A stretch of DNA of 64,000 bases from Pontibacter silvestris (GTDB taxonomy: Bacteria; Bacteroidota; Bacteroidia; Cytophagales; Hymenobacteraceae): positions 62,001 through 126,000 of the forward strand of contig NZ_JAJJWI010000008.1 in NCBI RefSeq assembly GCF_020907275.1, read 5' to 3'. The position numbers were made by a program, and so were the translations under genes. Each line of letters opens with the position of its first letter. The first letter of the stretch is position 1. The notes beneath the pieces are model-generated. The model was given only the letters and a program-made list of their open reading frames with translations, searched no databases and was not told the origin of the DNA. Below, in pieces: positions 62,623-64,000 of this stretch.

Positions 62623-62931
62623 TTAAATGTCTACACAGCACTCTTCCAAACAGTCAATCACATCGATTAACTTAGGAATAGCAAGTGAATAATAGATTTT
62701 AGTTCCTACCTTAAAAGACGACAAAACTCCCTTGTCTTTAAGTGTAATAAGGTGCTGCGAAGCAATTGCCTGAGGAAGGTCCAAGTACTTATATATCTCA
62801 GTAACAGTCATTTTGTCCTCTTTCCCCAGCAAATCTACGATAGCCAATCTCTTCGGGTGAGCCAGTACTTTTAGCATGGCCGCCGCCTTATCTATCTTCT
62901 TCGATTCAATTCTTGATAATAAGCTTTTCAT
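62623..62931 (-). CDS. ArsR-family winged-helix regulator
   Basis: This 102-aa protein has the ArsR fold: MLKVLAHPKRLAIVDLLGKEDKMTVTEIYKYLDLPQAIASQHLITLKDKGVLSSFKVGTKIYYSLAI. The recognition helix is QAIASQHLITLKDKG. The C-terminal tail carries Cys94, Cys98 and Cys99 (DCLEECCVDI), which could sense a metal or redox state, but the usual CVC metal site in the recognition helix is absent. The start is ATG at 62931. There is no operon partner on the same strand, and the divergent neighbour is anmK, 118 bp away. Confidence 0.85.
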   Translation of the reverse strand: MKSLLSRIESKKIDKAAAMLKVLAHPKRLAIVDLLGKEDKMTVTEIYKYLDLPQAIASQHLITLKDKGVLSSFKVGTKIYYSLAIPKLIDVIDCLEECCVDI

Positions 62932-63049
62932 AATTAAAATAATACCTAACAGTTTTTAAATTCATTTAGACTCTTGCTCAACTATATATATATACGGTTG
63001 TTTCGCTATTTGGCTGAGTGCAATAAAAGCATTTGTGTAACTTCATGCC

Positions 63050-64000
63050 ATGGAAACTTATCATGCTATCGGACTAATGTCAGGCACCTCATTGGATGGG
63101 GTAGACATAGCATATTGTAGACTTACGTATGCAAAAGAAAATTGGATATATGATATACTTAATTATACTACGGCAACTTATAGCAACCACTGGATTGACT
63201 CTCTCAAAGAAGTTGAAACAGGTAGTGCCAGAGCCCTGGTAGCGTTGGACCATGCCTACGGAGAATACCTCGGGAAACTGGTAAAAGAGTTCGTAGGCCA
63301 CCACCAGTTAAAGCCGGATTTTGTTGCTTCCCATGGCCATACGATTTTTCACCAGCCAGAGCAGCACACATCACTGCAGCTCGGCCATGGAGCTTACATA
63401 GCTGCACATGCGGGTTTACCGGTTGTGTGCGACTTCCGCACCCTTGACATTGCCTTAGGTGGGCAGGGTGCGCCATTAGTTCCTATTGGTGATCAGTTGC
63501 TCTTCAGCAACTATGACTTCTGCCTCAACCTGGGAGGTATTGCCAATGTGTCTTTTCAGCAAAACGAACAATGCCTGGCATTTGATGTATCGGCTTGTAA
63601 TATGTTGCTGAACACGCTGGCAAATACTTTAGACATGCCTTATGACAAAGACGGGGCTGTGGCAAGATCTGGTAGCATACAGCAGGATCTTTTGCACCAG
63701 CTAAACTCCCCTGCTTACTTTACCTCCCCCTTTCCGAAGTCTTTGGGTAAAGAGTGGGTATTGGAGCACAGCTTGCAAACTCTTACAGCCTCTAGTGCCT
63801 CTGTTCCAGATAAGTTGCATACCTGTTGCCATCATATTGCCATACAGTTAAAAAAAGCCCTCCCAAGGCTGCACAATGGGCAACACCGTTTACTGTTAAC
63901 AGGAGGTGGTGCCTTTAACCTATATCTGGTTGAGTTGATTAAAGAATACCTAGGGGAAAGCTTTATAGTAGAAGTACCCGCCCCTGAAGTAGTATCTTTT
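63050..64000 (+). CDS. anmK: Anhydro-N-acetylmuramic acid kinase (5' part, partial)
   Basis: This is the first 317 residues of an approximately 370-aa kinase; it runs off the window. It phosphorylates and opens 1,6-anhydro-MurNAc in peptidoglycan recycling. The N-terminus METYHAIGLMSGTSLDGVDIAYC is diagnostic. Further motifs are VASHGHTIFHQPEQHTSLQLGHGAYIAA, VCDFRTLDIALGGQGAPLVPIGD, FCLNLGGIANVSF and LLLTGGGAFNLYL. The start is ATG at 63050. Confidence 0.96.
   Translation, partial: METYHAIGLMSGTSLDGVDIAYCRLTYAKENWIYDILNYTTATYSNHWIDSLKEVETGSARALVALDHAYGEYLGKLVKEFVGHHQLKPDFVASHGHTIFHQPEQHTSLQLGHGAYIAAHAGLPVVCDFRTLDIALGGQGAPLVPIGDQLLFSNYDFCLNLGGIANVSFQQNEQCLAFDVSACNMLLNTLANTLDMPYDKDGAVARSGSIQQDLLHQLNSPAYFTSPFPKSLGKEWVLEHSLQTLTASSASVPDKLHTCCHHIAIQLKKALPRLHNGQHRLLLTGGGAFNLYLVELIKEYLGESFIVEVPAPEVVSF

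Noticed and set aside
1-64000. tRNA or rRNA genes, CRISPR arrays, IS elements, prophage or defence islands
   Set aside because: I saw no repeat-spacer array, transposase, integrase, restriction or toxin-antitoxin pair, and no rRNA or tRNA pattern. A covariance-model scan was not possible here, so a small RNA could be missed.

Overview
The window looks like a chromosomal segment of a Bacteroidota member, most likely Cytophagales/Hymenobacteraceae (Pontibacter-like). I infer this from the gene families present: DUF4142 and DUF4168 proteins, an NfeD/FloA pair, an archaeal-type ProRS, S9B dipeptidyl peptidase IV, OmpP1/FadL porin, a kynurenine pathway, and a LytS/LytTR pair. The mid-40s GC, TAnnTTTG-like -7 boxes and scarcity of Shine-Dalgarno sequences point the same way. 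I saw no rRNA, tRNA, CRISPR array, insertion sequence or phage gene. The content is mostly housekeeping and ordinary physiology, with few accessory features.

Layout. 1-6.3 kb: 3' end of uvrA, two tandem DUF4142 lipoproteins, a probable outer-membrane protein, a PAP2-like membrane protein, a YiaK-type dehydrogenase and rpoN. 6.5-11.4 kb: asnS, a decayed paralogue (8093-9182) lying directly before its intact relative (9318-10853), and a DUF4168 protein. 11.4-14.7 kb: a 530-bp gap carrying two pairs of LytTR-type direct repeats, a four-helix-type membrane protein, and a LytS/LytTR two-component system. 14.8-25 kb: kynurenine pathway genes (kmo, then kynU and the 3-hydroxyanthranilate dioxygenase gene) interspersed with two CPA1 antiporters, AlkB, an alanine/glycine symporter, a GNAT and a divergent SDR. 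25-29.2 kb: a stand-alone clpP, an ECF sigma factor with a 72-aa partner, a REP-like palindrome, a ClC protein and an HPP protein. 29.3-38.6 kb: DPP IV, an OmpP1 porin with a Tyr/Gly-rich lipoprotein, proS, nfeD-floA, a HigA-like N-terminal domain protein and a single-domain response regulator. 38.9-42.1 kb: a lipoprotein, a 2-oxoglutarate oxygenase and chrA. 42.2-47.5 kb: a five-gene nucleotide-sugar operon. 47.6-64 kb: prmC, ribD, fRMsr, psd, gdh, cdsA, a CPBP protease, dus, a DMT transporter, NhaC, a FemAB/GNAT protein, a histidine kinase, hemA, an ArsR regulator and the 5' part of anmK.

How genes work together. KMO, kynureninase and the dioxygenase turn kynurenine into the quinolinate precursor, either for NAD synthesis or for tryptophan catabolism. 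The sugar operon makes UDP-GlcNAcA/GalNAcA, UDP-Gal and dTDP-4-keto-6-deoxyglucose for surface polysaccharide. psd and cdsA serve phospholipid synthesis. NfeD and FloA form a membrane-microdomain pair. The most unusual signal is regulatory. Two 9-bp repeats that match the published LytTR consensus, separated by 12 bp, sit just upstream of a membrane-protein gene next to a LytTR regulator. A second, weaker copy of the same block lies 240 bp upstream.
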